DNA of 64,000 bases, from assembly GCA_030737835.1 (NCBI GenBank), contig CM060850.1:2197788-2261787 (forward strand), read 5' to 3'. Numbering within the stretch: position 1 is the first letter of the stretch; each line of letters begins with the position of its first letter. Source of the stretch: Acorus gramineus (Eukaryota; Streptophyta; Magnoliopsida; Acorales; Acoraceae). The notes beneath the pieces were generated by a model that saw only the letters and a program-made list of their open reading frames with translations, was not told the DNA's origin and made no database searches. Below, in pieces: positions 52,980-64,000 of the stretch. The position numbers were made by a program, and so were the translations under genes.

Positions 52980-55655
52980 ACAAATAATCCTAGATTGATC
53001 CCTTTATTTTTTCTTTATGTGCCCTTGGACTTTTGAAATTTTGTTTTTACTCCTGCACACTTGTCTTTTTTTTTTTTTTACCCCTTACCCTGCCACATCA
53101 CTTTTCTCTACCGAAATTATCCTCACCCTTTTTTCCTTATACTGCACACTGATCTCCACACTGATCTCCCTCTCACACTGCAGCCCCGTCTCTCGATCAA
53201 CTCCTCCTTATAGGGTGTCAAGCAGAAGATCAAAACCATCTCCAATCTTTGATTCGAGATCTCCGCCAGCGAGACCTCCTTCAACCTCTCTGACCTCCAC
53301 CGCTCGATCCAAACCGTCCATGTTGTTGGTGTCGCCTGCTCCTATCGAGCAGCGGATGAAGTCGACGCGGTCGAGATCTGGCTCAAAACAGAGTGGTGCG
53401 CGGAAGTACATAATTTGTCTGAAAAGTTGATTTTTTTTTTGGGGGGGGGGGGGGGGGGTTTGATTTGTTTTCACTGTTTGTGTTTTAATGAAATGGGTCA
53501 TAGATGAATTGGGTGTGTACGTGTTTTTTTTCCAGAGGTGACAGATCAGAATGAACGAGAAGATGAAAGCGTGTTATGACAAGGCATGATGAAGAAGAAG
53601 ACATGTAAATAATGTAAGAAAAACATGGTTGTGACAGAGTTTTCTCTCCCATGTATTCTTAATTCTTTCTTTTTCCACATCATAGTATCTTCATTTTGTC
53701 ATCTTGGTTTGATTTTCTTTTCTGGTTTTTTTTCTTGTATTATTATTGCTATTATTATTGTTGTTGTTTTTAATGAATTGATTATCAAATTGATGGGTTC
53801 CTGTAATTGAAAATTTTATATATGTACATGTTTAATAAATTTATGTAATTGGTTAGTTTAGTTATGTAATTGGGCATTACATTATAGTTTTTGAACTTAT
53901 TCAAAATATGCTCTATAGCTCAAGTTGTTAGTTAATTAGAATCACTTGATACACTATTATTTTAGTACTGTTGGAGATTAAATTAATTATCATTAAATAG
54001 TTCTAGTTAGTTATATTATAGTTGTTACATTGGATATGTTTATCATGTTGTAATTATGTTGTATTTATTACATTGGATATGTAATGTTGGCTATTTTTTT
54101 GTTATTAACAGTTTCTAGTTTCTGTTCTTAGTGGTCTTTGTAATTGGATTGTGTCTGTTCAGTAAATGGTAATTTCTATTATGTAAATAGTAGTTTGTTT
54201 TCTGTATATGATAGTTTATGTTTTGTAAATAATTACAACTTACATAACTGTAATAAAAAATTACATAAACTTTCATTTACATAACATAAACTACCATTTA
54301 CATAATAGAAATTACTATTTACATAAATAAAACAATTCAATTACAAAGACTATCAAGAACAGAAACTATCAATTACAAAACCTACTAAAATTACATATCT
54401 AATGTAACAACTACAACAGAATAACTACCAATATAATGTCCAATTACAACTGAAACTGTTATTCACAAAATGTAATACCGCAACTACAACATAATTACAA
54501 GAAGGGATATCATGTAATGCCCAAACTATAAGACAGAGATATATCAGTTTATGGAATTAAACTAATGCCCAAACTACGTAAAACAATAATTATAGAATGT
54601 AATACCCAGTGTAACAACTACAATATAACAACTATTAATGTAATATCATATATAATTCATATAACAACTATAACACAATTACATAATGTAACACCAATTA
54701 CAAACAATACCCAATTACACAATTAAACCAACAATTTACATATATATAAATGATAGAGATTTACATAAATTTACTTAAATATAATAACCATGTACAAATA
54801 TAAAATACAAAATTACAAAAATTTGATAAGCATTTGCATAATATAATTGTTGGTTTACATAAATCATTCACATAGCAACACTTAACAGAATGAAATATAA
54901 AACAAACTAAGAAGTATAAACTCAGAACAACAAAGTCTATTAGTTGCCCTCTCTCATATGTTTTTTAAACCATCCTCAAATGTGAATTTTATGGTTATCT
55001 TTAACTCTCATTCAGTTGATTCTATTAAATAAGTGGTCTAAACTTAATGATTAATATAAAATATCCTCTACTTATTAAAAAAAAACCCTCTAAATCAGTC
55101 TACACACATTAAAAATCAATTCTTTTTGAAACTAAGATTAACAAAACTCAAAAAAAAAAAAAATGAAATTAAAACAACCAACATAGAAAAGGCATCACCT
55201 CCTTTTCAGCATCAGCTCTTCTTCGTTTATCAATTTCCACAATCACCGCCATCGCTACCTCCATTGCCGCTGCTCCTGGAGTTCTCAGCCTCTCCATGAC
55301 TAGACACAAGTGGGAGATGAAGGAGCGATGTATACAGCGGTGTCACGGCAACGGTGTGTATGATGGCGGTTCTTCTTAGTGACGAGGTGAGCGGCGGATC
55401 GATGAGCGGCGAGGTGAACGTCGATGGAGTGAAGTTGATCGATGAGCTGCACTCATTGAAGGAAGGAAGAAAAAACTCTCGTTTGAAGGAGAAGAAAAAG
55501 AAGAAAGGGAGAATGATTTTAGTTTATCTTATATGAGGGGGTAATATTGGTATTAAGAAAAAACAAAGGTAAAAAAACAATAGGACAAAGGTGCAGGGGT
55601 AAAAAAAAAAAATCAAGGGGCATAAAAAAAAAAAGGAATCGATTAAAGGGTATAT
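52980..55655. mobile_element. Large fold-back / MULE-like element (~2.7 kb)
   Basis: The outer ends are inverted: left gattgatccctttatttttt, then atgtgcccttgga, then tttactcctgcacacttgtc. These pair with the reverse complement of the right end (atcgattccttttttttt, atgccccttga, ttacccctgcacctttgtcc). Inside is a second, longer palindrome centred near 54245. Its left arm (about 53820-54240) and right arm (about 54250-54860) share tctattatgtaaata, agtttatgtt, tttctgttctt, gtctttgtaattg, gttacatt(g/a)gatatgtaa and gtaattgggca-type words. Between the arms are GC-richer blocks at 53170-53410 and 55200-55510 that look genic and could be captured sequence. No transposase is visible. Confidence 0.7.
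53431..53458. repeat. T10-G18 homopolymer junction
   Basis: Ten T followed directly by eighteen G on the plus strand, inside the fold-back element. Long G runs are rare in this AT-rich DNA and prone to length error in sequencing. Confidence 0.9.
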
Positions 55656-58600
55656 GGGAAAGTCCCCCCTTTTTTATTGATTTGTTGACCGTCCAAGTTT
55701 GAAAGGTTGACCACGCGTGCATTGTGTCGGAGACCGTGGAAAATGTGCGTGATGGTGACTGGGGAGGGAAGATGATCTTGTATTATGTAAATGATGAGGA
55801 TTAATACTGTACTTTCTATTAATCCGAGCACAAAAAATCAAACTTTGATTGGGTAGGGGTGGTGTGGTACACTTTTTTTTATTATTTTGTTATTTTTGGT
55901 GGTTACGTGGTTTGGTTTGTGAACACTTTGTTCTTGGCGGAAAGGGCGGAGAAAGGTGTGAAAGGGATGGTGTGAAAGGAAATTATCATTCGGATTATTA
56001 TATTGTTACTGCAATACGGAAGGAATATTCTTCTCTCTCTTTATTGATCAGTGACTGTTGAATGAAATTTAAAACGTGCAATTAATATAGTATGTCTTAA
56101 TGAGGGTTTTATAAATATTTGCGAGGGAAGGATGATATATGTTTATTAAAATATTCTAATTTCATAAACGTGTCAAAACAACAATCCAAAAGTCATATAA
56201 AAAAATAAAAAAATGATAATTACATAACAACTAAATAATAATTCAATAAATTAATAAATACACGTGTCTATTGATTTGCTTGTAATACATTTAATCCAAA
56301 AACAAAGTGTATACATCTTTTAAGAAATATCAAATTCTCACTAAAGAAAAATAAAAATATGATCTTATTTGAGAAGTATTTAAAAAATCTTTTTATCAAT
56401 TCATTATCAATTAAATCAAAAGAAGATTATTTTGAAATATATACCCTAACACACAAGAAAACATATATAGAGTTTTCAAGTCAATATCAATTTAAACCTC
56501 CATCAATTCATATTACTAAAAAAATTTCAAATATTTGATATATGCATTGAAAATGTTAGTTTTAGAGAAAATAAATTATACTCATGAAAATTATTAAAAT
56601 CATTAATTAGATTATAAAATTAAAAATTAAAATAAAAAAATAACAACTTACTCTTTTGATATGCTTCTTGAATATAACTTTTATATGCACATTCGAATCT
56701 CCTGAAATAACAAAAACATTCAGTAAAGTGAATGATTATAACATTTTAAATATCAAAATATAAAAAGCGAAACACATTCATCACCCTTAAAAAAATTATT
56801 AAAAAAACAAACAAAAACACTTAATCTTTCAATCTAAATATTATTAAAACAAAATCAAATGAATTGAATAGGGACATTTGTAGATTATTTTGTTTGAGAT
56901 CTGTTAGAGTTTTTTCATCCTAAATAAATGCTTATTATATTATTTTTTTATATATAATTTCCTATTATACATTTTTATCCATATCTTGAATTTAAATATA
57001 GATAACCTTATCACTATCTACATGGATATAAGAAAAAAAATATTTTGAATATGAAAATCATTAAAAACAGATTTTTTTTATTTCTTAAGATCTACTTTTA
57101 TTTATATGTATTTTGAATTTATTAAAATAAAAAATTGATTATTATATCTAGTATATATATATCTGTTATAGTGTAAATGATTTTTTTAATATAGAAAAAA
57201 CATTTTTTTGTTTCATATAACACATCATTTTTTTTTCAAATTTTAAGTTTTAAAATATTAGAAACCAATTACTTTATCCATATATATTTTGAATTAAAAA
57301 AAAGAATATTTTAATTTGAAAATAACTAAAACCAATTTTTTAGTTTCTCAGGATCCATTTTATGTAAATGTATGTTGAGAAATTATTATTATCATTATAC
57401 GCATTTCTAATTAAAGAAAAAACCAATATTTTAACTTTGAAAACTGCTAAAACAAATTTTTTGTGTTCTTAAGATTCATTTTTATCTATATGTGTATTGT
57501 ATGTATTTTGAATTAAAAATAATGAATATTTAAATTCAAAAATCATTAAAGACAATTTTTTTTAGTTTCTTGAGATCCAATTTTATCTATAAGTATTTTG
57601 AATTTAAAATATTTAATAAATATATTATTTTGAATTTAATTATTTTGTGTAAATGAAATTTTTAAATATAATTTAATTAAATATGATTTTAAAATCTTAA
57701 AAGATATTTTTGATTTATCAAAATTTGATTTGAATCTTAATTTTTGAATAAATAGGATATAAATAATTATCAAATTTATATGTGGGTAAAAATAAAAAAT
57801 TGGGTCACATATGATTTATCTAAATCTTATATAAAATTTTGAATTTTGAACAAATAGGATATAAGTAATTACTAAATTTATGGAAGGGTAAAAATGAAAA
57901 TAAAAAAGCTAGATCAGTTTGCTTTTAATAAGTTATTAAGGGAAATGTCACTACAAAATAGGGATTATGAATAACAAATAAAACCAAAAGATAAAACAAA
58001 GATACGGATAAAAATTAGAAAATTTTTTATTTACATTAATACATTTGCAATGAATAGAAATCAAAAATAAAATAAAATAATGGGAGGATATGTCAAAGTT
58101 TGAAAAAAATATTAAAAGTTTGATATAGTTTTTCTAGGGATTTGGGAGTCCTCTTTGTGGTAATATAATTTTTTTTTATATATATAAGATATATGATTTC
58201 TCGTTGATGAGAAATAAATAGAAAATAAAAAAATGGTTGAAAGAGTTCTATAGACGCATGAATGATATTATCTAGTACGACATTCCCGTTTTATTTTTTT
58301 AAATGTGGAAGGAGATGGATATATAAAATGCTTTCTGCAATCATAACACATGAATCTAACATGCTATAACCTCAATCTTATAACACAATAAATCAAGAAA
58401 ATTATTAAAACTTTTTAAACTTCAAGCAAGTTATTTTTTAAATAATTATATTTAATAAATGGATATTTAAATAATAAAACCCTAAGAACATTAACTCTAC
58501 AATTGATAAATTTTTTAATTAAATAATAAAAATAAAATCAAAATATTTGAAAGATACTTACACTTTATGTATGTCAAACTTGTGCATGCAATAATCAATC

Positions 58601-59424
58601 CTCTTGAGATATAAAAACATTCAACCAAACAAATGATTAGAAATTTTTTACAAATAAAAATATTCAAATATAATAAAAAAACAAAACACATTCATATCCC
58701 TTAGAATAATCATCCAAAAAAAATAAAAAAACTTAATTTTTTAATCTAATTATGATTGAAATCTAACCAAACATAAACCATAAAATACAAAAAATAAAAG
58801 TATTTTTTAAAGAGATGAAGACCTAAAAAAAAATGGAATTAAGTGGATAGGAGAGGGCAGGGCATTTATAGAATTTAATTTAGGTGCATTTTATCTTAAA
58901 ATCTCGGGAGTGGGTTCAAGCATATATCCTAAAATCATTGACGTGGCTTTTTATTTTTTAGGTCAAGTGATTATGATTCGTGGGTTTGGATGGGAGGAGT
59001 TTGTTTTCCATTTAAACTTTTGAATTAAATATGGATATGATTTTATAATATTTGAATTTTATTTTATTTCTTTTGTTAAAGGATAAATAGGAACATTGGA
59101 TCACTTCATATCCGTACGTATCTCATCCATTTTTATGATTTTTTTCCCCATAATTCATTTTTATCCGTATTTTCAATTTAAAAATTAAATTTTTTTATTA
59201 TATCTATCATATATTCAAATTTAAATAGTTTTATTATTGAGTATTAATTTGTTTTGATAAGGTGTATTTTAGAGACAAAATGTTTATAGAATATTGAACA
59301 ATCTAAGAAACTCATTCCATTTTATTATATGGTAATAAATTTTTATGACATGTAATATTTTTTTATATTATAATAAAAATAACAAAACACATTTTTATAG
59401 GATTCAAATAATATATATTTAAAA
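55656..59424. other. Extremely AT-rich block with degenerate repeats, no gene
   Basis: Apart from a GC-richer start (55700-56060), this stretch has almost no G/C and no open frame of note. It holds degenerate repeats: units with tttgaatt...aatat...aaaa(t)cattaaa...caattttttt...agtttct(t)agatcca...tctatatgtattttgaat at about 57030-57120, 57285-57380, 57410-57500 and 57515-57610. There is also a two-copy unit at about 57705-57900 (aaataggatataa(a/g)taatta...ggtaaaaat), and a direct repeat pair at about 56640-56860 and 58555-58760. Confidence 0.6.
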
Positions 59425-60195
59425 GCCACAATCCTTTTAATAAGTAACCAATAGATATTAGTAATTAACCAATTTTTTAAAGGATAAAAGAGGGAAATGA
59501 AAATTCTTATAATCCATGTATATCTAGAATGTAATATCCATTATATATTTTAAAATTTTAGAATTTAAATAACTATATATATTATTAATTGATCAATTAT
59601 TTAAAGGATAAAAAGGAAAATGAAAATACTGGGTCAGAATTTTTTTAATAAATAAGTAATAGATATATCTAGAATGTATTTATCCATTATATATTTTAAA
59701 ATTTTAGAATTTAAATAACTATATATATTAGTAATTAATCAATTGTTTAAAGGATAAAAAGAAAAATAAAAATACTGGATCAGAATTCTTTTAATAAGTA
59801 AGTAATAAATATATCTAGAATGTATTTATCCATTATATATTTTAAAATTTTAGAATTTAAATAACTATATATATTAGTAATTAATCAATTGTTTAAAGGA
59901 TAAAAAGGAAAATGAAATACTGGATCAGAATTCTTTTAATAAGTAAGTAATAGATAGATATATCTAGAATGTATTTATCCATTATATATTTTAAAATTTT
60001 AGAATTTAAATAACTATATATATTAGTAATTAATCAATTGTTTAAAAGCTAAAAAAAGAAATGAAAATACTGGATCAGAATTCTTTTAATAGGTAAGTAA
60101 TAGATATATATTAGTAATTAATCAATTGTTTAAAGGATAAAAAAGAAAATGAAAATACTGTATCAGAATTCTTTTAATAAGTAAGTAATAGATTG
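59425..60195. repeat. Satellite-like tandem array, unit about 147 bp, about six copies
   Basis: The anchor ttaaaggataaaa recurs at about 59477, 59601, 59747, 59894, a mutated form at 60041, and 60130. Unit words, in order, are ggataaaaaggaaaatgaaa, atactggatcagaattcttt, taataagtaagtaatagata, tatctagaatgtatttatcc, attatatattttaaaatttt, agaatttaaataactatata and tattagtaattaatcaattg. Spacings of 146, 147 and 149 bp define the core; the first copy is shorter (~124 bp) and the last lacks about 60 bp, as at array edges. The central copies are over 90% alike by eye. Confidence 0.93.
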
Positions 60196-61462
60196 ATGAG
60201 AATTTCATCCATGAATTTTTTTAATTGATAAAATATTTTTAATTTTTTTAATGACATTTAATCTAGGAAAAATAATAAAAAATTCTTTTAAATTTAAAAA
60301 ATATTTAAATCAGTCACTTTTTAAAATTATATAAAAAAAAATCTCATTTTACAATTTTATAATCTATCGTTATATAATTAGATCTTTAACATATTCTATA
60401 TCTCTTAACTTTATTAAAATATTTTACCCTTCTACTTTTTAATAGATATTTCGTTCAAACAATCACCAATAAATATCGGCATGAAAATCTTCCGTTCCGT
60501 TTGGAAGGGGACGGCGGCAAAGAGATGCCTCAGATTTTAACCAACGTGCGCCAAATCCTGTAAAGAGGCCATTGGGCCTACTTACTAAAAAGTTTGATCG
60601 ATTTAGAATGAAGGGGCTACGTTCCATATCTAAAGGGCACACAAGTATAAAAGATTGAAATTGATGATACAAGTTGTACTGGTCTTTTCAACCAGATAAC
60701 AATCAAGCTGTCCTCTTTCGGGATCGGATCCTCTGTTTTTCAGTAACACGTGGCTAAATGAAGGGCATAACTTATGAGTAACGTTGGTTTGAACGTGGGT
60801 TTGGAACATGGGTACTGAGGAATTTAATTTTTTTAAAATTGTAGATATATTTTTATAAAAAAAATATAAAAAAGATAATTTTTTTCACAGTACGTGAAGA
60901 GAGTAGCTTCTTGTAAACTCAATTTTAAATTTAATTTTTGATGAAAAACTAATTCACAAATTTACATCCAAAAAGCTCCCATAGTTGCTTACCATTAACC
61001 TTTTATAACTTATAAGTAGCTAGCATACACTCTCTTATAAAAATGTATAGAATATTTGTTATAGGATGTCTTGTATTCTAACATGAATAACCTTATTTAT
61101 AAAGGCCAAGGTTAGCACCCCTACCTTCAAAAAGGATACAATGATGGTACTAGTTGCTAGGAGTATACCATGCAATTATGAGAACGAATACAAGTTATCT
61201 TTGAGAAACGACGTGAATGCAAGCCAATGTGAAGATTATTGTGAGATATATTGCATTTTAATATGAATAGATTTATTCATGAAGACCTAGAATCATACTG
61301 AAATTTTATAAGAGTACTTTAAGTAATTTTCTCTAAATTTTATCATATTTTTTAATCTCTTCATTATTAGTGTTAAAAAAAGACTAATTTTTTCAAAGAG
61401 GAAATTGTGTTAAAGATTTTTTTAGAGAAATGCACAATGCTCAGGAGAGAGAAAAGCTGAAA
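60196..61462. other. AT-rich spacer with one GC-richer island
   Basis: No gene is supported. The island at about 60470-60740 (cggcatgaaaatcttccgtt ... gggatcggatcctctg) has a 69-codon minus-strand frame without family resemblance. It may be a relic of an insertion or of a gene. Confidence 0.4.
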
Positions 61463-61667
61463 AACTTTTTTTTATCCAAGTATTTTTTTTTTTTGTATAC
61501 AAGATATAGATTGGGCGACACTAGCCGACAAACACACAGTAGTCTATTAACTGTCTTCCATTTCTTCTTTTCTCCTTTCAGTGACAAGAATTGAACCCAA
61601 CTCCCCCATGTGAATGCGGAGGTGTCCACACCACTATGCCAAGCGTGGGTTGAACTTTTCATCCAAG
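61463..61667 (-). mobile_element. tRNA-derived SINE with target-site duplication
   Basis: On the minus strand the element starts at about 61650 with acccacgcttggcatagtgg. Here tggcatagtgg fits pol III box A, and about 40 bp later gggttcaattc fits box B. It ends in an A tail (T run at 61483-61494 on the plus strand). Flanks aacttttttttatccaag (61463-61480) and aacttttcatccaag (61653-61667) form an imperfect duplication that differs mostly in T-run length. Body length is about 170 bp, normal for plant SINEs. Confidence 0.85.
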
Positions 61668-61969
61668 AATTTGTTATAGTTAATTTCATTTTTCATTTGT
61701 GAATGTAGACAATTTTAACTGACTCATGTAAATATATTTCTTCTCGTGTGAAATTATTTTTATTATTGTTTTGCATGTATGGTGATCTAATCCTAAATGC
61801 ATTGTTGCATTAAAAATATCATTGTCCACTTTTGACTGTTATAAATAACAGATCCTCAACTTGAGCACCAGTGACTGTTTGGCAGACATTTTTTTGGGTG
61901 CGACGTGAGACGATCACAAGGAGACACATCACCAGAGTATTCAGTTCTACAGTAGTTAAATGTCATTCT

Positions 61970-62214
61970 TTTGTTTTTTTTTGGTACTGAGACTACATAG
62001 CCCGTAGGGCGATTACAAACTGACAGCCCCATAAACAGACTACAAACTTAACAGCCTTGAGAATTAGAAGTACCTCATAACCAAACGAAACTGGCCCATA
62101 AACAAGCCCAGCTGAGCTTTTTTGCCACATTTTCTTACTGGAAACAAGAACGGATCCGGCGCCTCCCCCCTGGGGAGGGTGTCCCTTTACTAGGCGGGCT
62201 ACATTTAAAGTCAT
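61970..62214 (-). mobile_element. LINE-like 3' fragment
   Basis: A GC-richer block preceded on the plus strand by a T run (61973-61981), with a minus-strand frame of 73 codons. Composition, the poly(A)-like edge and orientation resemble the 3' end of a truncated LINE. Similar but not identical short words flank it (aaatgtcatt and aaagtcatt), so the duplication is unproven. Confidence 0.45.
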
Positions 62215-62830
62215 TGTTGTCTACTACAAATATACCATTCAATGTAATTTTAGTCTTATCCCTCTAAATGTATACACATTTACATACATGCAGAACTTAC
62301 AAGTATATCAAAGCAAAACTGTTAAAATGGAAGTGAGCATAATTTTTATTCTTCTATATGATAATGGGGCTATGTGCTTTGTTTTGGGATGTTTGGTTAG
62401 GAAAAAGTTATACTCAGTTATTTTTATAGTTTAGTATGCAACTCGTCATTATTTTTATTTAAAAAAAATATATAATTTAATCTAATAAGGTATATGTTTT
62501 TATAAAAGATGAAATCTATACTTTAATGAATTAAATAACATTATAATTTTTATCAAGATGTGTACATTATTATAATTTTTAACATTTTTTATTATAAAAT
62601 ATGCATTTGAGAATGTAAAAAAAAAAACACAACTCTTTAAGACCGTAGATTTATGCATGGGCCAAGAAGTTACGAAAGCAGAAGCGTTAATTGGGCTGGG
62701 CCCGTTTTCATCCGAATCCAAAACTCTGATCCCCGTTTTTTTTTTGTACCCGGAGGATATAATAACTCTTCCCGAGATCTCGAGCAAGTAAAAAAAACAA
62801 AAAAAAAATAATTCCGAATTCCTAAAACAA
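62215..62830. other. AT-rich spacer upstream of the IST1-like gene
   Basis: No gene is visible. Short islands such as ttgggctgggcccg (about 62692) contain a GGGCC/GGCCC palindromic core, which could belong to the upstream regulatory region of the IST1-like gene. Confidence 0.4.
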
Positions 62831-63018
62831 CCAAAAAGTCAAAACAGCTGGAGAAATGTCGGGTACCGAATGGACCCCACCCCCAACGTTCAAAAAATCC
62901 AACGCATCACATACCTCCTCTCATCATCAGTCCCACCCAAAGTAACCGTTACCACCCCCCAAAACGCTCCTCCTCCTCCTCTTCTTCTTCTTCTTCTCTC
63001 ACACGCCCTCTCTCTCAG
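62831..63018 (+). promoter_or_regulatory. Probable 5' UTR and core promoter of the IST1-like gene
   Basis: Pyrimidine-rich leader with (CTC)n/(TTC)n microsatellites at about 62970-63015, typical of plant 5' UTRs, leading directly to the start codon. Confidence 0.5.
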
Positions 63019-63356
63019 ATGGCAATCGGAAGCGACTCCCCCGTCGTCGTCTCCCTCAAGAAAATAATGGGGTTCGGAGTCTCCCTTTTCGGTGGGAGGA
63101 TCTTCAACCCCTCCAGATGGTACCAAAACCCACTCTCATTTCCAATCCCCACCCCCCACCCCTTTTTTTTTTTGGGTTCTCTTGCTGTGTTTTTAATTTT
63201 TCTTTGTTTGTCTGAAAATGCAGCAAAACAACGGCGAAGATGGCGACGGCACGGATAAAGCTTCTGAGGAACCGGAGGGAGGCGCAGGTGAGGCAGATGA
63301 GGCGGGACGTCGCTCTGCTTCTTGAATCCGGTCAGGATGCTACAGCGCGGATTCGG
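63019..63356 (+). CDS. IST1-like ESCRT-III-associated protein, first two exons
   Basis: Exon 1 (63019-63119) and exon 2 (63224-63356) are joined through GT-AG with the codon TG|C at the junction. They give ...SLFGGRIFNPSRWCKTTAKM followed by ATARIKLLRNRREAQVRQMR, RDVALLLESGQDATARIR. This is the start of the Ist1 domain (PF03398): basic helix 1 with R/K-rich spacing, then the LLxxGQxxxARIRVE motif. The family regulates ESCRT-III and Vps4 in multivesicular body sorting. Exon 2 ends in phase 0 at CGG|gtactt, and the next exon should begin with Val-Glu-His; it is not seen before the window ends. Family members usually begin about 15-20 residues before the Cys-Lys-Thr. The in-frame ATG at 63067 (MGFGVSLFGG) may therefore be the true start, and the 16 residues from 63019 an extension. 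Confidence 0.88.
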
Positions 63357-64000
63357 GTACTTTTTTTTTTTTTTTTCGACAAAATGAAAATCTTTGATGA
63401 TTGTTTGGGATTTTTTTATTTGTTTCAGTTAGGGTTTAGGAGTAGCTGCTATGGAGTTTTTGGGTTTTTTTTTTATTTTGTAAAATAAAGGTCAGCTGGG
63501 GTTATTGAGGAAGCGATTTGTCCTCACTGGCTAGTGAACTATGTCTTTCGTTATCACCCATGAAAATTAGGCCCTGCTTGGATAGTGCCATAAGTCTATT
63601 TCAGTATAGATAATGAATAAGTAATTTTGTGAACCGAGCTTTGGGAAAGTCGGCTAGCATCCCCCTCTCCATAAAGGATGTCAAAGATCAAACCTTGGGG
63701 TACCAATCTTCAATAAAATAAAATAAACAAATGAATAAACCATTTTTTGTTCTCATCTATTTTGGTGTAGCAATGTCCACCAATTCTTTGCAAACAAACA
63801 TGTTTTTGAGCATATCGATCCCTATTCCATCCTATGCTCTCTCTATTCCACTACCCAAACAGGGGCTTAGGGTCATCCTTGGTTTAGAAGGAGAATTTCT
63901 ATACTTCAGAAATCCAGTGTTGGGAAATTCCTTGAGAAAGAGGAATGAATGACATTTTGTATGGGGAACACAGGAACCACGTGAATAAATGGTTCCAAAT
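63357..64000 (+). other. Second intron of the IST1-like gene (incomplete)
   Basis: Starts with gtacttttt and a long T run. No acceptor followed by an Ist1-domain exon is found. At about 63630-63730 a block (gtcggctagcatccccctct ... agatcaaacctt, then aataaaataaaataaac) weakly resembles a SINE with an A-rich tail. Confidence 0.5.

Noticed and set aside
52172-52987. Long plus-strand open frame (271 codons) opposite the CoA-ligase exon 1
   Set aside because: Its product is a low-complexity Gly/Glu/Asp string created by the GC-biased antisense of a conserved exon; no domain, no splice context.
59425-60195. CRISPR-like array
   Set aside because: The repeats are long contiguous 147-bp tandem units without spacers, in a plant nuclear context.
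61580-61650. Intact tRNA gene
   Set aside because: It has box A and box B similarity but no foldable cloverleaf and continues into a SINE body with A tail and target-site duplication.

Overview
This is nuclear DNA from a flowering plant, most likely a woody eudicot. The genes are split by short GT-AG introns, the sequence between them is very AT-rich, and every recognisable protein is a plant nuclear family member. There is no bacterial, viral or organellar signature. I could reconstruct eight protein-coding loci exon by exon from splice sites, codon phase and family resemblance. Two are cut by the window or incomplete: the FtsH 5' part and the IST1-like 3' part lie outside the window, and the last exon of the complex I subunit is not located.

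Layout: (1) 1-2324 (+), C-terminal exons of a chloroplast thylakoid FtsH protease of the FTSH1/FTSH5 (VAR1) type, with a truncated LINE in its last intron. (2) 2486-7698 (-), a nine-exon brassinosteroid-signalling kinase (BSK) pseudokinase gene, convergent with FtsH. (3) 8.2-12.4 kb, AT-rich spacer with a SINE. (4) 13706-17765 (-), a four-exon DUF630/DUF632 (NRG2-like) membrane-anchored protein. (5) 18-30.5 kb, gene-free and rich in MITEs, LINE remnants and simple repeats. (6) 30521-31402 (-), an intronless DUF241 protein. (7) 31.4-40.7 kb, spacer with a MULE-like inverted-repeat element, a short retroposon and an unrecognised reading frame. (8) 40770-41137 (-), NDUFB2-like complex I subunit. 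(9) 44638-45958 (-), a five-exon expansin-like A gene. (10) 46.4-50.6 kb, duplicated AT-rich spacer. (11) 50790-52897 (-), a five-exon peroxisomal 4-coumarate:CoA-ligase-like enzyme ending in SKL. (12) 53-55.7 kb, a large fold-back element. (13) 56-60.2 kb, an extremely AT-rich block with a ~147-bp tandem repeat. (14) 61.5 kb, a tRNA-derived SINE. (15) 63019-63356+ (+), the first exons of an IST1-like ESCRT protein.

The genes look like ordinary, functionally unrelated neighbours (chloroplast proteolysis, steroid signalling, cell wall, peroxisomal acyl activation, respiration, endosomal sorting); plants do not organise these as operons. I found no evidence of a new biological system. The most informative observations are a GC-AG intron in the BSK gene, several retroposons with exact target-site duplications, nested inverted-repeat DNA elements, a spacer duplication that serves as an empty site for a hAT-like MITE, and a satellite-like array. 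Exon coordinates are read by eye and await transcript confirmation.
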